Assembly: GCF_003614435.1 (NCBI RefSeq)
Contig: NZ_CP025546.1
Coordinates: 4,030,001 to 4,094,000 of the forward strand
Length of the DNA: 64,000 nucleotides
Direction: 5' to 3'
Origin: Mycobacterium paragordonae
GTDB taxonomy: Bacteria; Actinomycetota; Actinomycetes; Mycobacteriales; Mycobacteriaceae
A model generated the notes under the pieces. That model worked only from the letters and a program-made list of their open reading frames with translations, was not told where the DNA came from and searched no databases. The translations under genes were made by a program, and so were the position numbers. This document shows, one piece after another, positions 1 to 9,121 of this stretch; position 1 is the first letter of the stretch; every line of letters begins with the position of its first letter.

Positions 1-570
1 GTCGCCCGCGATGACCTGCCCGACGGCGGCGCCTGGCTGTACGCCGAAACGGTGCGGGCCATCAAGGAGCTCAACCCGTCGACGGGCGTCGAACTGTTGG
101 TTCCGGATTTCAACGGTGAGCCCGACCGGCTCACCGAGGTCTTCGAGTCCCGTCCGGAAGTGTTGGCGCACAACGTCGAAACCGTGCCGCGCATCTTCAA
201 GCGGATCCGCCCGGCCTTCACCTACCAGCGCAGTCTCGATGTGCTCACCGCGGCACGCGACTTCGGCCTGGTCACCAAGAGCAACCTCATCCTCGGCCTG
301 GGCGAGACTCCCGACGAGGTGCACACCGCGCTGGCCGATCTGCATGCGGCCGGCTGCGACATCGTCACCATCACCCAGTACCTGCGGCCCACCGCCCGTC
401 ACCACCCGGTGGAACGCTGGGTGACCCCGGACGAGTTCGTCGAGTTCGCCCGGTTCGCCGAAGGAGTGGGCTTTGCCGGGGTCCTGGCCGGGCCATTGGT
501 TCGCTCTTCCTACCGGGCCGGCCGGCTCTACGAGCAGGCCCGCGTGGCGCGAACCTCGGCGTCCGGTTAA
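1..570 (+). CDS. lipA: Lipoyl synthase LipA, 3' part only
   Basis: Open from base 1 in frame 1, so the 5' part lies outside the window; 189 residues are visible. LipA is the radical-SAM enzyme that inserts two sulfurs into protein-bound octanoyl groups to make lipoyl cofactor. The visible part matches the LipA barrel ([39 protein letters not shown]) and ends with the family RSSY segment ([11 protein letters not shown]), whose serine is a ligand of the auxiliary cluster in characterised LipA. The CxxxCxxC radical-SAM motif would lie upstream of the window. It is followed after 20 bp by the DUF4191 gene, the usual mycobacterial order. Lipoyl groups serve the E2 partner of the pyruvate dehydrogenase E1 encoded near 58 kb. 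Confidence 0.97.
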   Translation, partial: VARDDLPDGGAWLYAETVRAIKELNPSTGVELLVPDFNGEPDRLTEVFESRPEVLAHNVETVPRIFKRIRPAFTYQRSLDVLTAARDFGLVTKSNLILGLGETPDEVHTALADLHAAGCDIVTITQYLRPTARHHPVERWVTPDEFVEFARFAEGVGFAGVLAGPLVRSSYRAGRLYEQARVARTSASG

Positions 571-590
571 CCGGCGCGTACGTATCCTTA

Positions 591-1349
591 GTGACTATGG
601 CGAAATCCCGAACTGCTGCTGAGAACAAGGCCGCCAAGGCCGAGGCGGCGGCCGCCCGCAAGGCTGCTTCCAAACAACGCCGGGCTCAGCTGTGGCAGGC
701 GTTCAACATGCAGCGCAAGCAGGACAAGCGTCTGCTGCCGTACATGATCGGCGCGTTCGTGCTGATCGTGGCCGTCAGCGTCGCGGTCGGGGTGTGGGCC
801 GGCGGGCTGACCATGATCATGATGATCCCGATCGGTCTGCTGCTGGGCGCGCTGGTGGCGTTCATCATCTTCGGCCGCCGGGCCCAGCGCAGCGTCTTTC
901 AACAGGCCGAGGGTCAGACCGGCGCCGCGGCCTGGGTGCTGGACAACCTGCGGGGTAAGTGGCGGGTGACCCCCGGGGTGGCCGCAACCGGACATTTCGA
1001 TGCGGTGCACCGGGTGATCGGCCGGCCCGGCGTCATTCTGGTCGGTGAGGGTTCGGCGACGCGCGTCAAACCGCTGCTCGCGCAGGAGAAGAAGCGCACG
1101 GCCCGGGTGGTCGGAGAAGTCCCGATCTACGACATCATTGTCGGCAACGGTGACGGCGAGGTCGCGTTGGCCAAGCTGGAGCGTCACCTGAATCGCCTAC
1201 CGGCCAACATCACCGTCAAGCAGATGGACACGCTGGAATCACGGCTGGCCGCCCTCGGTTCGCGGGCCGGGGCCGCCATGATGCCTAAAGGGCCGCTACC
1301 CAACTCCGGAAAGATGCGCGGAGTGCAGCGCACCGTGCGCCGCCGGTAA
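591..1349 (+). CDS. DUF4191 membrane protein (Rv2219-like)
   Basis: 252 residues from GTG 591; an in-frame ATG at 597 is an alternative start. The N-terminal 40 residues are rich in Ala, Lys and Arg. Two hydrophobic segments follow at roughly residues 50-95 (YMIGAFVLIVAVSVAVGVWAGG and MIMMIPIGLLLGALVAFII), then a soluble C-terminal half with a basic tail. This matches the actinobacterial DUF4191 family always found just downstream of lipA. Function is unknown; the short spacing suggests co-transcription with lipA. The assignment rests on pattern and position. Confidence 0.9.
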   Translation: MTMAKSRTAAENKAAKAEAAAARKAASKQRRAQLWQAFNMQRKQDKRLLPYMIGAFVLIVAVSVAVGVWAGGLTMIMMIPIGLLLGALVAFIIFGRRAQRSVFQQAEGQTGAAAWVLDNLRGKWRVTPGVAATGHFDAVHRVIGRPGVILVGEGSATRVKPLLAQEKKRTARVVGEVPIYDIIVGNGDGEVALAKLERHLNRLPANITVKQMDTLESRLAALGSRAGAAMMPKGPLPNSGKMRGVQRTVRRR

Positions 1350-1726
1350 TCACCACCGGGTCGCTACGACCCCCGGCAATTGGGTTTTTGAATTCAATCC
1401 GCAGCATTTCCCTGAAATTCGGCCGCTTGACCCAATGGGCACTCACCGAAAGTGACAAGTGCCCGGGTAGCGCCGCTGCCAGCATGTTCAGCGCCGGTTT
1501 TGCAGCCATGGCTTTGTAAAGCCGATGTACAAAGAGCACGTCGAATAGCAATAAATGCCATTCTGTATAGCCGCTTCACATTGACCGCTCCGCAAAATAT
1601 TTTGTTTATAACGTTTTGATAAACATGTGTGAATCCCATCATATTTCCCCGTACGTTTGCGCCTGTTATTTCGGGCAATTCGTAGCGACTCGTCGATAGG
1701 CGGGTCCCGACGGTGGGAGGACAGCA
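1350..1726. promoter_or_regulatory. Gene-free AT-richer leader before the PE_PGRS gene
   Basis: 377 bp without a convincing gene. It contains a hairpin at 1437-1464 (GGGCACT ... AGTGCCC, 7-bp stem) that could end the lipA-DUF4191 transcript. From about 1555 to 1660 it turns clearly AT-rich relative to the surrounding sequence (CAAAATATTTTGTTTATAAC near 1593), a likely promoter area. A good ribosome site (GGGAGGACAGCA) directly precedes the GTG at 1727. No specific operator was recognised. Confidence 0.5.
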
Positions 1727-4063
1727 GTGTCGTTTGTGATCGTGTCGCCGGAGATCGTGGCGGCGGCGGCTTCGAATCTGGCAGGCATCGGGTCGGCGGT
1801 CAGCGCGGCTAACGCAGCGGCCACGACGTCCACCACGGAGCTGTTGGCCGCGGGCGCCGACGAGGTGTCGGCGGCCGTCGCGGCGTTGTTCAACGGGCAT
1901 GGCGAGATGTATCGCGCCGTCAGCGCCCAGGCAACGGCATTCCACGACGAGTTCGTGCGGGTCCTGACTGCGGGTGGAGTCGCCTACGGCAGCGCAGACG
2001 CGGTCAACGCCTCATTGCAGACGATCGAGCAGAACCTGCTCGGCGCCGTCAACGCCCCCACCCAGACGCTGCTCGGCCGCCCGCTCATCGGCAACGGCGC
2101 CAACGGGTTGCCGGGCACCGGCCAGAACGGCGGAGCTGGTGGCCTGCTCTTCGGCAATGGCGGCAACGGCGGTTCTGGGGCGGCCGGCAAGAACGGCGGC
2201 AGCGGTGGCGCCGCCGGCCTGTTCGGCAACGGCGGGTCCGGAGGCGCCGGCGGCACCGGGGCGAATGGCGGTGCCGGGGGCACCGGCGGGTGGTTCTACG
2301 GAAACGGCGGATCCGGCGGCATCGGTGGACTGGGCCTGCCTGGGGCGGGCGGCAGCGGCGGCGCCGGCGGCAACGCGATCGGGCTCATCGGCACCGGCGG
2401 GGCGGGTGGAACCGGAGGACTCGGCAATGTCGGTGGCGCAGGCGGCGCCGGCGGCAGCGGCGGCCTGCTGTTCGGCGTCGGCGGCAACGGCGGGGCCGGC
2501 GGAGTGGGCGCCAGCGGCGTCGGCGGGGCCGGCGGTCACGGCGGCGACGTCTTCGGGCTCGTCGGCAACGGCGGTGCGGGCGGCTACGGCGGACAAACCG
2601 CCGACGGGGCCGCGGCGGCACCCGCAGGTGGTAGTGGCGGCACCGGCGGCTGGCTGTTCGGCAACGGCGGGGCCGGTGGCGCGGGCGGATACAACATCTT
2701 CGGCGGCCCGGGGGGCGCGGGTGGGGCCGGTGGCAACGTGCTCGGCCTCATCGGTGACGGCGGCGCGGGTGGCGCCGGTGGCTACACCACGACCGGCTTG
2801 GCCGGAGCCGGCGGTGCCGGCGGCGGCAGCGGACATCTCCTGGGCAACGGCGGAATCGGCGGAAACGGCGGCATGGCGACCGCTGTCGGAGGCACCGGCG
2901 GCTCCGGTGGCGCCGGTGGCAACGCGCTCACCGTCATCGGCAACGGCGGGGCCGGCGGTCTCGGCGGCAACGGTGTCGCGGGCAGCGGTGGAGCCGGCGG
3001 CAGCGCCGGCAACGGCGGCCTGCTGATCGGCTTCGGCGGCAACGGCGGGGCCGGTGGCCTGGGTGCCGCGGGCGTCGGTGGTGTCGGCGGCAACGGCGGA
3101 AACGCGATCGGCCTGATCGGCGACGGTGGAGCGGGCGGCGTCGGCGGGCAGAGCGCCTCAGCCGTCGCCCAGGCGGCGGGCGGTGGCAACGGCGGTACCG
3201 GCGGCCTGCTGTTCGGCAACGGCGGCGCCGGGGCCGCCGGCGGGTACAACACCCTCGGTGGCGCGGGTGGCGTCGGCGGTCGCGGCGGCAGCGTGCTGGG
3301 GCTCATCGGTGATGGCGGTGCCGGCGGCGCCGGCGGCGCCACTACGAACGGAACGGGCGGCGCCGGCGGCGGCGGTGGCGTCAGCGGGCGCCTGTTCGGC
3401 AATGGCGGGCTGGCCGGCAACGGCGGCACCGCCATCGCCGCCGGCGGCACCGGCGGGGCCGGCGGCAGCGGCGGCAACTCCGTCGCGCTCGTCGGCAACG
3501 GCGGAGCCGGCGGGGTGGGCGGTTACGGCGTGTTCGGCAGCGGCGGGGCCGGCGGCAACGGCGGCACCAGCGGTCTCCTGTTCGGCTTCGGCGGCAACGG
3601 CGGACTGGGCGGACTTGGCGGCGGCGTGGCCGGGTTCGGCGGGGTGGGCGGTGACGGCGGCAGCGCGGTCGGGATCATCGGCAACGGCGGCAACGGCGGG
3701 CTGGGCGGCTTCGGCTTCAAGGGCGGCGCCCACGGTGGCAGCGGCGGCAACGGCGGCGTGCTGTGGGGCAACGGCGGTGACGGCGGCGGTGGCGGCCAAC
3801 TCGGCGGTGCCGGTGGCAACGGCGGAAACGCCGGGATGTGGTTCGGTAACGGCGGTGCTGGTGGTGACGGCTATGCCGGCGACAACGGCGTCATCAAGGG
3901 CGGCAACGGCGGCAACGGCGGTCGCGCCGCCTCGGGCATCGGTTTCGGTGGCAACGGCGGCAGCGGTGGTCTCAACGCGGGCGCCGGCGGCGGCACCGGG
4001 GGTGCTGGTGGCCAGGGCAGCGCGCTGCCGGGCACATCCGGCAGCGCCGGCGCCAACGGGTGA
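1727..4063 (+). CDS. PE_PGRS family protein
   Basis: 778 residues from GTG 1727, chosen because GGGAGG lies just upstream and the N-terminus is a canonical PE domain ([17 protein letters not shown], Pro8-Glu9, residues 1 to about 95). A linker with the family motif [11 protein letters not shown] (from about residue 118) leads into a PGRS domain of GGA/GGN triplets to the C-terminus. PE_PGRS proteins of slow-growing mycobacteria are exported by ESX-5 and associate with the cell surface; individual functions are mostly unknown. The PGRS part has an unusual ordered structure: a 555-bp unit at 2462-3016 recurs at 3017-3571 and begins again at 3572, and each unit holds three modules of 63, 61 and 61 residues. 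In M. tuberculosis I recall no PE_PGRS gene at this position, so this is probably a lineage-specific insertion. Confidence 0.97.
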   Translation: MSFVIVSPEIVAAAASNLAGIGSAVSAANAAATTSTTELLAAGADEVSAAVAALFNGHGEMYRAVSAQATAFHDEFVRVLTAGGVAYGSADAVNASLQTIEQNLLGAVNAPTQTLLGRPLIGNGANGLPGTGQNGGAGGLLFGNGGNGGSGAAGKNGGSGGAAGLFGNGGSGGAGGTGANGGAGGTGGWFYGNGGSGGIGGLGLPGAGGSGGAGGNAIGLIGTGGAGGTGGLGNVGGAGGAGGSGGLLFGVGGNGGAGGVGASGVGGAGGHGGDVFGLVGNGGAGGYGGQTADGAAAAPAGGSGGTGGWLFGNGGAGGAGGYNIFGGPGGAGGAGGNVLGLIGDGGAGGAGGYTTTGLAGAGGAGGGSGHLLGNGGIGGNGGMATAVGGTGGSGGAGGNALTVIGNGGAGGLGGNGVAGSGGAGGSAGNGGLLIGFGGNGGAGGLGAAGVGGVGGNGGNAIGLIGDGGAGGVGGQSASAVAQAAGGGNGGTGGLLFGNGGAGAAGGYNTLGGAGGVGGRGGSVLGLIGDGGAGGAGGATTNGTGGAGGGGGVSGRLFGNGGLAGNGGTAIAAGGTGGAGGSGGNSVALVGNGGAGGVGGYGVFGSGGAGGNGGTSGLLFGFGGNGGLGGLGGGVAGFGGVGGDGGSAVGIIGNGGNGGLGGFGFKGGAHGGSGGNGGVLWGNGGDGGGGGQLGGAGGNGGNAGMWFGNGGAGGDGYAGDNGVIKGGNGGNGGRAASGIGFGGNGGSGGLNAGAGGGTGGAGGQGSALPGTSGSAGANG
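2462..3720 (+). repeat. 555-bp in-frame long-period repeat in the PGRS domain
   Basis: The GLLxG(F/V)GGNGG motif starts at 2462, 3017 and 3572, exactly 555 bp (185 codons) apart. Within copy 1, modules start at 2462, 2651 and 2834; in copy 2 the second module starts at 3206, again 189 bp after the unit start. Equivalent landmarks recur in order: LFGNGG, GGYN(I/T), [13 protein letters not shown], then LFGNGG(I/L). The third copy is truncated at about 3720. Copies have diverged in sequence, so the duplication is old. Confidence 0.85.
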
Positions 4064-4066
4064 GCC

Positions 4067-4498
4067 TCAGCGGCGGAGCACCGCGGTCCTGGTCAGCCGA
4101 TCCTGCAGGCCTCGCCCGTCCGAATCGGTGAACAGCGGCGGGATCACCAGGAAGATCAGCAAGCCGCGCGCCAGGGTGCGGCCGATGCCGATCGGCAGCC
4201 GGCCGTCCACCGCCGCCACCTGCAACCGCAGCGCCAGTTGCCCCGGCGAGAATCCGAACAGTCGCACCGACACCGCGCCGATCACCAGCCACACCACGGC
4301 CTGGACCGTCGACAACAACGTGTCGGAGATCGCGCCGAATGTCAGCGCCAGCAGCGCCAGCCCGCCCGCGATGAGCCAGTCGATCAGCAACGCCGCCAGG
4401 CGGCGGCCCATCGGTGCCACCGAACGCGGGCCGGTGCGCGGCAGGCCCAGCGTTTCGCCCGGGTAACCGGCAGGTGATTGCTGTGTCATCGACGGCAT
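4067..4498 (-). CDS. RDD-family membrane protein (Rv2219A-like)
   Basis: 143 residues. The RDD signature is present: GRRLAALLIDWLIAGG (Arg-Asp at the first helix), a second hydrophobic pair around VVWLVIGAVSVRLFGFSPGQLAL, and QDRLTRTAVL at the C-terminus (the second conserved Asp region). RDD proteins are small integral membrane proteins of mostly unknown function, some linked to ion transport. It is convergent with the PE_PGRS gene (3 bp apart) and divergent from glnA1. An internal ATG at 4489 is an alternative start; neither has a strong ribosome site. Confidence 0.9.
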   Translation of the reverse strand: MPSMTQQSPAGYPGETLGLPRTGPRSVAPMGRRLAALLIDWLIAGGLALLALTFGAISDTLLSTVQAVVWLVIGAVSVRLFGFSPGQLALRLQVAAVDGRLPIGIGRTLARGLLIFLVIPPLFTDSDGRGLQDRLTRTAVLRR

Positions 4499-4630
4499 CC
4501 GCTGATCTGCTGCACCCGCCGTCGGTACAGCCCATTCAGCATCGGCGGCGGACCAGTTACGATCTTGCGGGCCATGGCTTCACAATAGGGCCCGGCGGTC
4601 ACCCGGGTGCTGTTGCGGCCGCTGTGGTAC

Positions 4631-4646
4631 GTAACCTCTGCGCAAC
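4631..4646 (+). promoter_or_regulatory. GlnR-type box upstream of glnA1
   Basis: The sequence GTAAC-CTCTGC-GCAAC fits the actinobacterial GlnR pattern (GTnAC-n6-GnnAC, or AC-n9-AC). It lies 71 bp before the glnA1 start codon and just upstream of a TTGACT -35-like hexamer at 4653-4658. GlnR activates nitrogen-assimilation genes under nitrogen limitation in mycobacteria. The match is read from sequence; binding is inferred. Confidence 0.65.
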
Positions 4647-4717
4647 ACGGGGTTGACTGACGGGCAACAACTGCTCCCTAGCGTCGGCCGCGAATCACCA
4701 AGTAAAGGAGCTTTCAC

Positions 4718-6154
4718 GTGACGGATAAGACGCCCGACGACGTCTTCAAACTTGCCAAAGACGAAAACGTCGAGTTTGTCGACGTCCGTTTCTGCGACCT
4801 GCCCGGCATCATGCAGCACTTCACCATCCCGATCTCGTTCTTCGACGAGAGCGTGTTCGAGGACGGCCTGGCGTTCGACGGTTCGTCGATCCGCGGTTTC
4901 CAGTCGATCCACGAATCCGACATGCTGCTGCTGCCGGACCCGGAGACCGCCCAGGTCGACCTGTTCACCCAGGCCAAGACGCTGAACCTGAACTTCTTCG
5001 TGCACGACCCGTTCACCCTCGAGCCCTACTCCCGCGACCCGCGCAACGTCGCCCGCAAGGCCGAGAACTACCTGATCAGCACCGGCATCGCCGACACCGC
5101 GTACTTCGGCGCCGAGGCCGAGTTCTACATCTTCGACTCGGTGAGCTTCGACTCGCGCACCAACGGCTCGTTCTACGAGGTGGACGCCATCTCGGGTTGG
5201 TGGAACACGGGTGCAGCCACCGAGGCCGACGGCAGCCCCAACCGCGGGTACAAGGTGCGCCCCAAGGGTGGCTACTTCCCGGTGGCGCCCGTCGACCACT
5301 ACGTCGACCTGCGCAGCAAGATGCTGCAGAACCTGATCGCGGCCGGTTTCAGCCTGGAGAAGGGCCACCACGAGGTGGGCACCGGTGGGCAGGCCGAGAT
5401 CAACTACAAGTTCAACACGCTGCTGCACGCCGCCGACGACATGCAGCTGTACAAGTACATCGTCAAGAACACCGCGTGGGCCAACGGCAAGACCGTCACC
5501 TTCATGCCCAAGCCACTGTTCGGTGACAACGGATCCGGCATGCACACCCACCAGTCGCTGTGGAAGGACGGCAGCCCGCTGATGTACGACGAGACCGGGT
5601 ACGCCGGCCTGTCGGACACCGCCCGCCACTACATCGGTGGCCTGCTGCACCACGCGCCGTCACTGCTGGCGTTCACCAACCCCACGGTGAACTCCTACAA
5701 GCGGCTGGTGCCGGGCTACGAGGCCCCGATCAACCTGGTGTACAGCCAGCGCAACCGTTCGGCGTGTGTGCGTATCCCGATCACCGGCAGCAACCCCAAG
5801 GCCAAGCGCCTGGAGTTCCGCTGCCCCGACTCCTCGGGTAACCCGTACCTGGCGTTCTCCGCGATGTTGATGGCCGGCCTGGACGGCATCAAGAACAAGA
5901 TCGAGCCGCAGGCACCGGTCGACAAGGACCTCTACGAGCTCCCGCCGGAGGAGGCTGCCAACATCCCGCAGGCTCCGACCCAGCTGTCGGCGGTTATCGA
6001 CCGGCTCGAGGACGACCACGAATACCTCACCGAGGGCGGCGTGTTCACCCCGGACCTGATCGAGACGTGGATCAACTTCAAGCGGGAGAACGAGATCCTG
6101 CCGGTCCAGATCCGGCCGACCCCGTACGAGTTCGCGCTGTACTACGACGTTTAA
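4718..6154 (+). CDS. glnA1: Glutamine synthetase type I, adenylylated form
   Basis: 478 residues from GTG 4718, preceded by a clear AAAGGAG (4704-4710). It makes glutamine from glutamate, ammonia and ATP and is the main nitrogen-assimilating enzyme; in pathogenic mycobacteria it is also released extracellularly. Family motifs are in order: [31 protein letters not shown], the ATP-binding [12 protein letters not shown], and [10 protein letters not shown]. The adenylylation site is intact: Tyr406 in [10 protein letters not shown] (codon 5933-5935), the target of GlnE encoded at 16.7-19.7 kb. In M. tuberculosis glnE is nearly adjacent; here about 10 kb of other genes intervene. A GlnR-type box lies upstream and a strong terminator downstream. 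Confidence 0.98.
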   Translation: MTDKTPDDVFKLAKDENVEFVDVRFCDLPGIMQHFTIPISFFDESVFEDGLAFDGSSIRGFQSIHESDMLLLPDPETAQVDLFTQAKTLNLNFFVHDPFTLEPYSRDPRNVARKAENYLISTGIADTAYFGAEAEFYIFDSVSFDSRTNGSFYEVDAISGWWNTGAATEADGSPNRGYKVRPKGGYFPVAPVDHYVDLRSKMLQNLIAAGFSLEKGHHEVGTGGQAEINYKFNTLLHAADDMQLYKYIVKNTAWANGKTVTFMPKPLFGDNGSGMHTHQSLWKDGSPLMYDETGYAGLSDTARHYIGGLLHHAPSLLAFTNPTVNSYKRLVPGYEAPINLVYSQRNRSACVRIPITGSNPKAKRLEFRCPDSSGNPYLAFSAMLMAGLDGIKNKIEPQAPVDKDLYELPPEEAANIPQAPTQLSAVIDRLEDDHEYLTEGGVFTPDLIETWINFKRENEILPVQIRPTPYEFALYYDV

Positions 6155-6164
6155 GGACGTTTAA

Positions 6165-6189
6165 GCAGACGTCTGAAGCAAACGTCTGC
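6165..6189 (+). repeat. Short inverted repeat after glnA1
   Basis: GCAGACGT at 6165-6172 pairs with ACGTCTGC at 6182-6189 around a 9-nt loop. It starts 11 bases after the glnA1 stop and precedes the main terminator; together they form a double hairpin that may protect the transcript end. Confidence 0.55.
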
Positions 6190-6211
6190 GGTAGGGCCTG
6201 ACTAGACCGAG

Positions 6212-6261
6212 CCACCCGCGCCGCGATCGCATCTGCGATTGCCGCGCGGGTGGTTTCGTCT
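6212..6261 (+). terminator. Rho-independent-like terminator of glnA1
   Basis: CCACCCGCGC (6212-6221) is perfectly complementary to GCGCGGGTGG (6244-6253). The intervening bases form a second stem (GATCGCA/TGCGATT). The arm is followed by TTTCGTCTT. This is one of the clearest intrinsic terminators in the window. Confidence 0.8.
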
Positions 6262-6321
6262 TGGGCGAACCGGCCGGCCCGCATCGTGGTGCGAGCGCCT
6301 CGGTTGTGAGATTCTGCCGGT

Positions 6322-9000
6322 GTGTCAGCTGCGCCGGCGGCTGCTCCTTCGGGGGTGGTGACCTTCCTGTTCACCGATGTGGAGGGATCCACACGTCGGT
6401 GGGAGGCGGACGCCGATGCGATGCGGGCAGCTCTGGCCGCTCACGACCGGGTGCTGCGCCAAGCGATCGAGGCGCACGGCGGATTTCTGTTCAAGCACAC
6501 CGGTGACGGCATATGTGCGGCATTCGCCTCGCCCCGCGCGGCGGTGGACGCTGCGGTCGCGGCACAACACAAGCTGGAGTTGCCGGTGCGCATGGGGTTG
6601 GCGACCGGCGAAGCCGAACTGCGGGAAGCCGACTACTTCGGGGCCGTGCTCAATCGTGCGGCGCGGGTGATGGCGGCCGGGCATGGCGGCCAGATATTGC
6701 TGGCCGAGTCGACGGCGGGTCTGCTCAGCGGCGTCGATCTGATGGATCTGGGGCCACGCAGGTTGCGGGACATTCCAGTGCCGATCGGCCTGTTCCAGAT
6801 CCGGGCCGCGGGTTTGCGCACGCAGTTTCCGCCGCTGCGGGCCCTGGATACCAGTCCGGGGAACCTGCGGCCGGCGGGCACCAGCTTGGTCGGGCGCGAT
6901 GCCGAGGTCGCCGCCGTCGGAGCGGCGGTCAAGACGCACCGGGTGGTGACCCTGACCGGCGTGGGCGGAGTCGGCAAGACTCGGCTGGCCGTGGAGGTCG
7001 CGACGCGCCTGGCAGAGGTGTTCCCGGACGGGGTGTGGCTGTTCGAGCTGGCCGCGGTCACCGATCCGGTGGCGGTGCCCGACGCGGTGGCGGCGGTGCT
7101 CGGCATCAGTCAGCAACGCGGCAAGACCGTCACCGAATCCGTGGCAGCCGCGCTGGAGGGCCGGGTCCGGCTGCTGGTGTTCGACAACTGCGAGCACGTT
7201 CTCGACGCCGCCGCCGACCTGATCGAAGCCGTACTCGGACAGTCGGCGACCGTACGCATCCTCGCCACCAGCCGCGAAGGACTCGGAGTCCCCGACGAGC
7301 AGGTGTGTCCGGTGCGGCCGCTGGATGCGGCCGCGGGACCCGGCTCTGCGGCAGTGACCCTGTTCGTCGAACGCGCCCGCGGTATCGCGTCGGGCTTTTC
7401 GATATCCGACGGCCGTGAGGCCGCCGCAGTCACCGAGATCTGTCAGCGCCTCGATGGGATTCCCTTGGCCATCGAACTCGCGGCTTCCCGGATGGCGTCC
7501 ATGACCGCAGGCGAGGTGCGTGACCGTCTCGACCACCGCTTCCGGCTGCTGGTCGGCTCCCGACGCGGCCTGGAACGCCACCACACACTGCGCCATGCCG
7601 TGGCGTGGTCGTACGACCTCCTCGACGACACCGAAAGAGCTGTGCTGAACCGCTGTTCGGTGTTCGCGGGCGGCTTCGACCTGCCCAGCGCCTGCACCAT
7701 TGCCGGATCAGCTGACCTCGACGAGTACCGCATGCTCGAGATACTCGATGCTCTGGTGCGCAAGTCGCTGCTCGTCGCCGACCAATCCGCTTCTCGCACA
7801 CGCTTTTCGATGCTGGAGACGATCCGTCAGTTCGCCGAGGAGCAACTCGTCGCCACCGGTGCGAGTGTCGCGATCGCCGCAGCACATTGCCGATATTTCG
7901 CCGCGCGGGAAGCCGACGTCATGGCGGTGTGGGACAGCCCGCGGCAGCGGGAAGCGTACGAATGGCTCAGCGTCGAGCTGGCCAATCTGCGTACCGCGTT
8001 TCGGTGGGCCGCCGACCACGACGACCTGGACGCGGCGGCACCCATCGCTGCGCTGGCGGCGTTGCTCGGCCCGTTCCTCGAGAACTACGAACCAATCACC
8101 TGGGCCGAAGAGTTGATGGAACCCCTTCGCGCCGTAGATCATTCGCGGCTCGCCGCCGTATCGGTCGGGGCATCCCTGTGCTGTCTGGTCGGACGCTTCG
8201 ATCAGGCCGTGCTCTACAGCCAGATCGGCCGGCCAGTCATCGCCGCTGCCCGCGATAAGGTGGCGTACTTCGGCGAGGCCTGGCTCGGCAGTGCGTATCT
8301 GTTCGTCGGCCAACCCGCGCGTTATGTCGATTTGTGTCGCGACCAGTTGAGGCGCACCGGCGAGACCAACGCCATGGCAAAAGCGAACCTCACGTTCGCA
8401 TTAGCCGTTTCGGGTTCGAGTGACGAGGCGATCGTCGCCGCCAATACCCTTCTGGACGGCGCCGAAGCGATCAGCAATCCATGGGTGCTGTCGTTCACAT
8501 TGTTCGCGTGTGGGTACACCCTCCGCGAAACCGATCCGGACCGCGCGCTGGCTGCGATGCGGCGCGGCGTGCGCATCGCGCAAGACAGCGGCAACCGCTT
8601 CTTCGAAACCCAATTCGGGTACTGGCTGTGTGGACTCGAAGCCGAGCAAGGGGACCCCGTGACGACGTTGGCGCACCTGGCGGCGGCCGTCCGTAAAAAC
8701 CATGAGTCGGGCAACATCGCGATGCTGCCTAACGCACTGGCGACTCTCGCCTTCGTGCTCGACCGCCTCGGGCGCTATCAACCAGCCACTACCGTCGCCG
8801 GGTTCGCAGCGGTTTACCCCATGGCCGCAGTGACCTTGCCCGAGATCGAAGCGTTGATGACGCACCTGCGTGAGGCCCTCGGGGACCAGACCTACGAACT
8901 GCTGTCCCAGCAAGGCCGAGAAATGACCACTACCGCCATGGTGACGTTCGCCGCTGACCAAATCGACCAGGCCCGAGCAGAACTCGAACACTCCGGCTGA
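6322..9000 (+). CDS. Class III cyclase domain - STAND ATPase - helical repeat protein
   Basis: 892 residues from GTG 6322 (no strong ribosome site). Residues about 12-150 form an adenylate/guanylate cyclase domain: the first metal Asp in FLFTDVEGST, Lys and the second metal Asp in FKHTGDGICAAF, and the transition-state Asn/Arg in VLNRAARVMAAGHGGQ. A STAND/NB-ARC ATPase follows, with P-loop GVGGVGKT (about 213-220) and Walker B LLVFDNCEH (about 285-293), then winged-helix-like and TPR-like regions. Relatives in M. tuberculosis (Rv0386, Rv1358, Rv2488c type) end in a LuxR helix-turn-helix; this one ends without it (ARAELEHSG), so it may signal through cyclase or protein contacts rather than DNA binding. 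The catalytic residues suggest an active cyclase, which is inferred only. A related protein with the LuxR domain is encoded at 48.5-51.7 kb. Confidence 0.93.
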   Translation: MSAAPAAAPSGVVTFLFTDVEGSTRRWEADADAMRAALAAHDRVLRQAIEAHGGFLFKHTGDGICAAFASPRAAVDAAVAAQHKLELPVRMGLATGEAELREADYFGAVLNRAARVMAAGHGGQILLAESTAGLLSGVDLMDLGPRRLRDIPVPIGLFQIRAAGLRTQFPPLRALDTSPGNLRPAGTSLVGRDAEVAAVGAAVKTHRVVTLTGVGGVGKTRLAVEVATRLAEVFPDGVWLFELAAVTDPVAVPDAVAAVLGISQQRGKTVTESVAAALEGRVRLLVFDNCEHVLDAAADLIEAVLGQSATVRILATSREGLGVPDEQVCPVRPLDAAAGPGSAAVTLFVERARGIASGFSISDGREAAAVTEICQRLDGIPLAIELAASRMASMTAGEVRDRLDHRFRLLVGSRRGLERHHTLRHAVAWSYDLLDDTERAVLNRCSVFAGGFDLPSACTIAGSADLDEYRMLEILDALVRKSLLVADQSASRTRFSMLETIRQFAEEQLVATGASVAIAAAHCRYFAAREADVMAVWDSPRQREAYEWLSVELANLRTAFRWAADHDDLDAAAPIAALAALLGPFLENYEPITWAEELMEPLRAVDHSRLAAVSVGASLCCLVGRFDQAVLYSQIGRPVIAAARDKVAYFGEAWLGSAYLFVGQPARYVDLCRDQLRRTGETNAMAKANLTFALAVSGSSDEAIVAANTLLDGAEAISNPWVLSFTLFACGYTLRETDPDRALAAMRRGVRIAQDSGNRFFETQFGYWLCGLEAEQGDPVTTLAHLAAAVRKNHESGNIAMLPNALATLAFVLDRLGRYQPATTVAGFAAVYPMAAVTLPEIEALMTHLREALGDQTYELLSQQGREMTTTAMVTFAADQIDQARAELEHSG

Positions 9001-9121
9001 GCTGCACCATGCCGCGGGTTTGAGTGGCCCCCGGCGCGGCTATTTGATTGACGACCAGTGTCAGCATCCGGTCGCGTCTGTGCCGATGCGGTCGGTGCCC
9101 TGCGGGGAGCGAGACGAAGTG

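Noticed and set aside
2012..2836. Long open frames on both strands across the PGRS region
   Set aside because: They come from the GGC-rich triplet repeats read in other frames and have only low-complexity Ala/Pro/Arg content.
6325..7596. 423-codon frame antisense to the cyclase-STAND gene
   Set aside because: Shadow frame with unnatural composition, while the sense strand holds clear cyclase and P-loop motifs.
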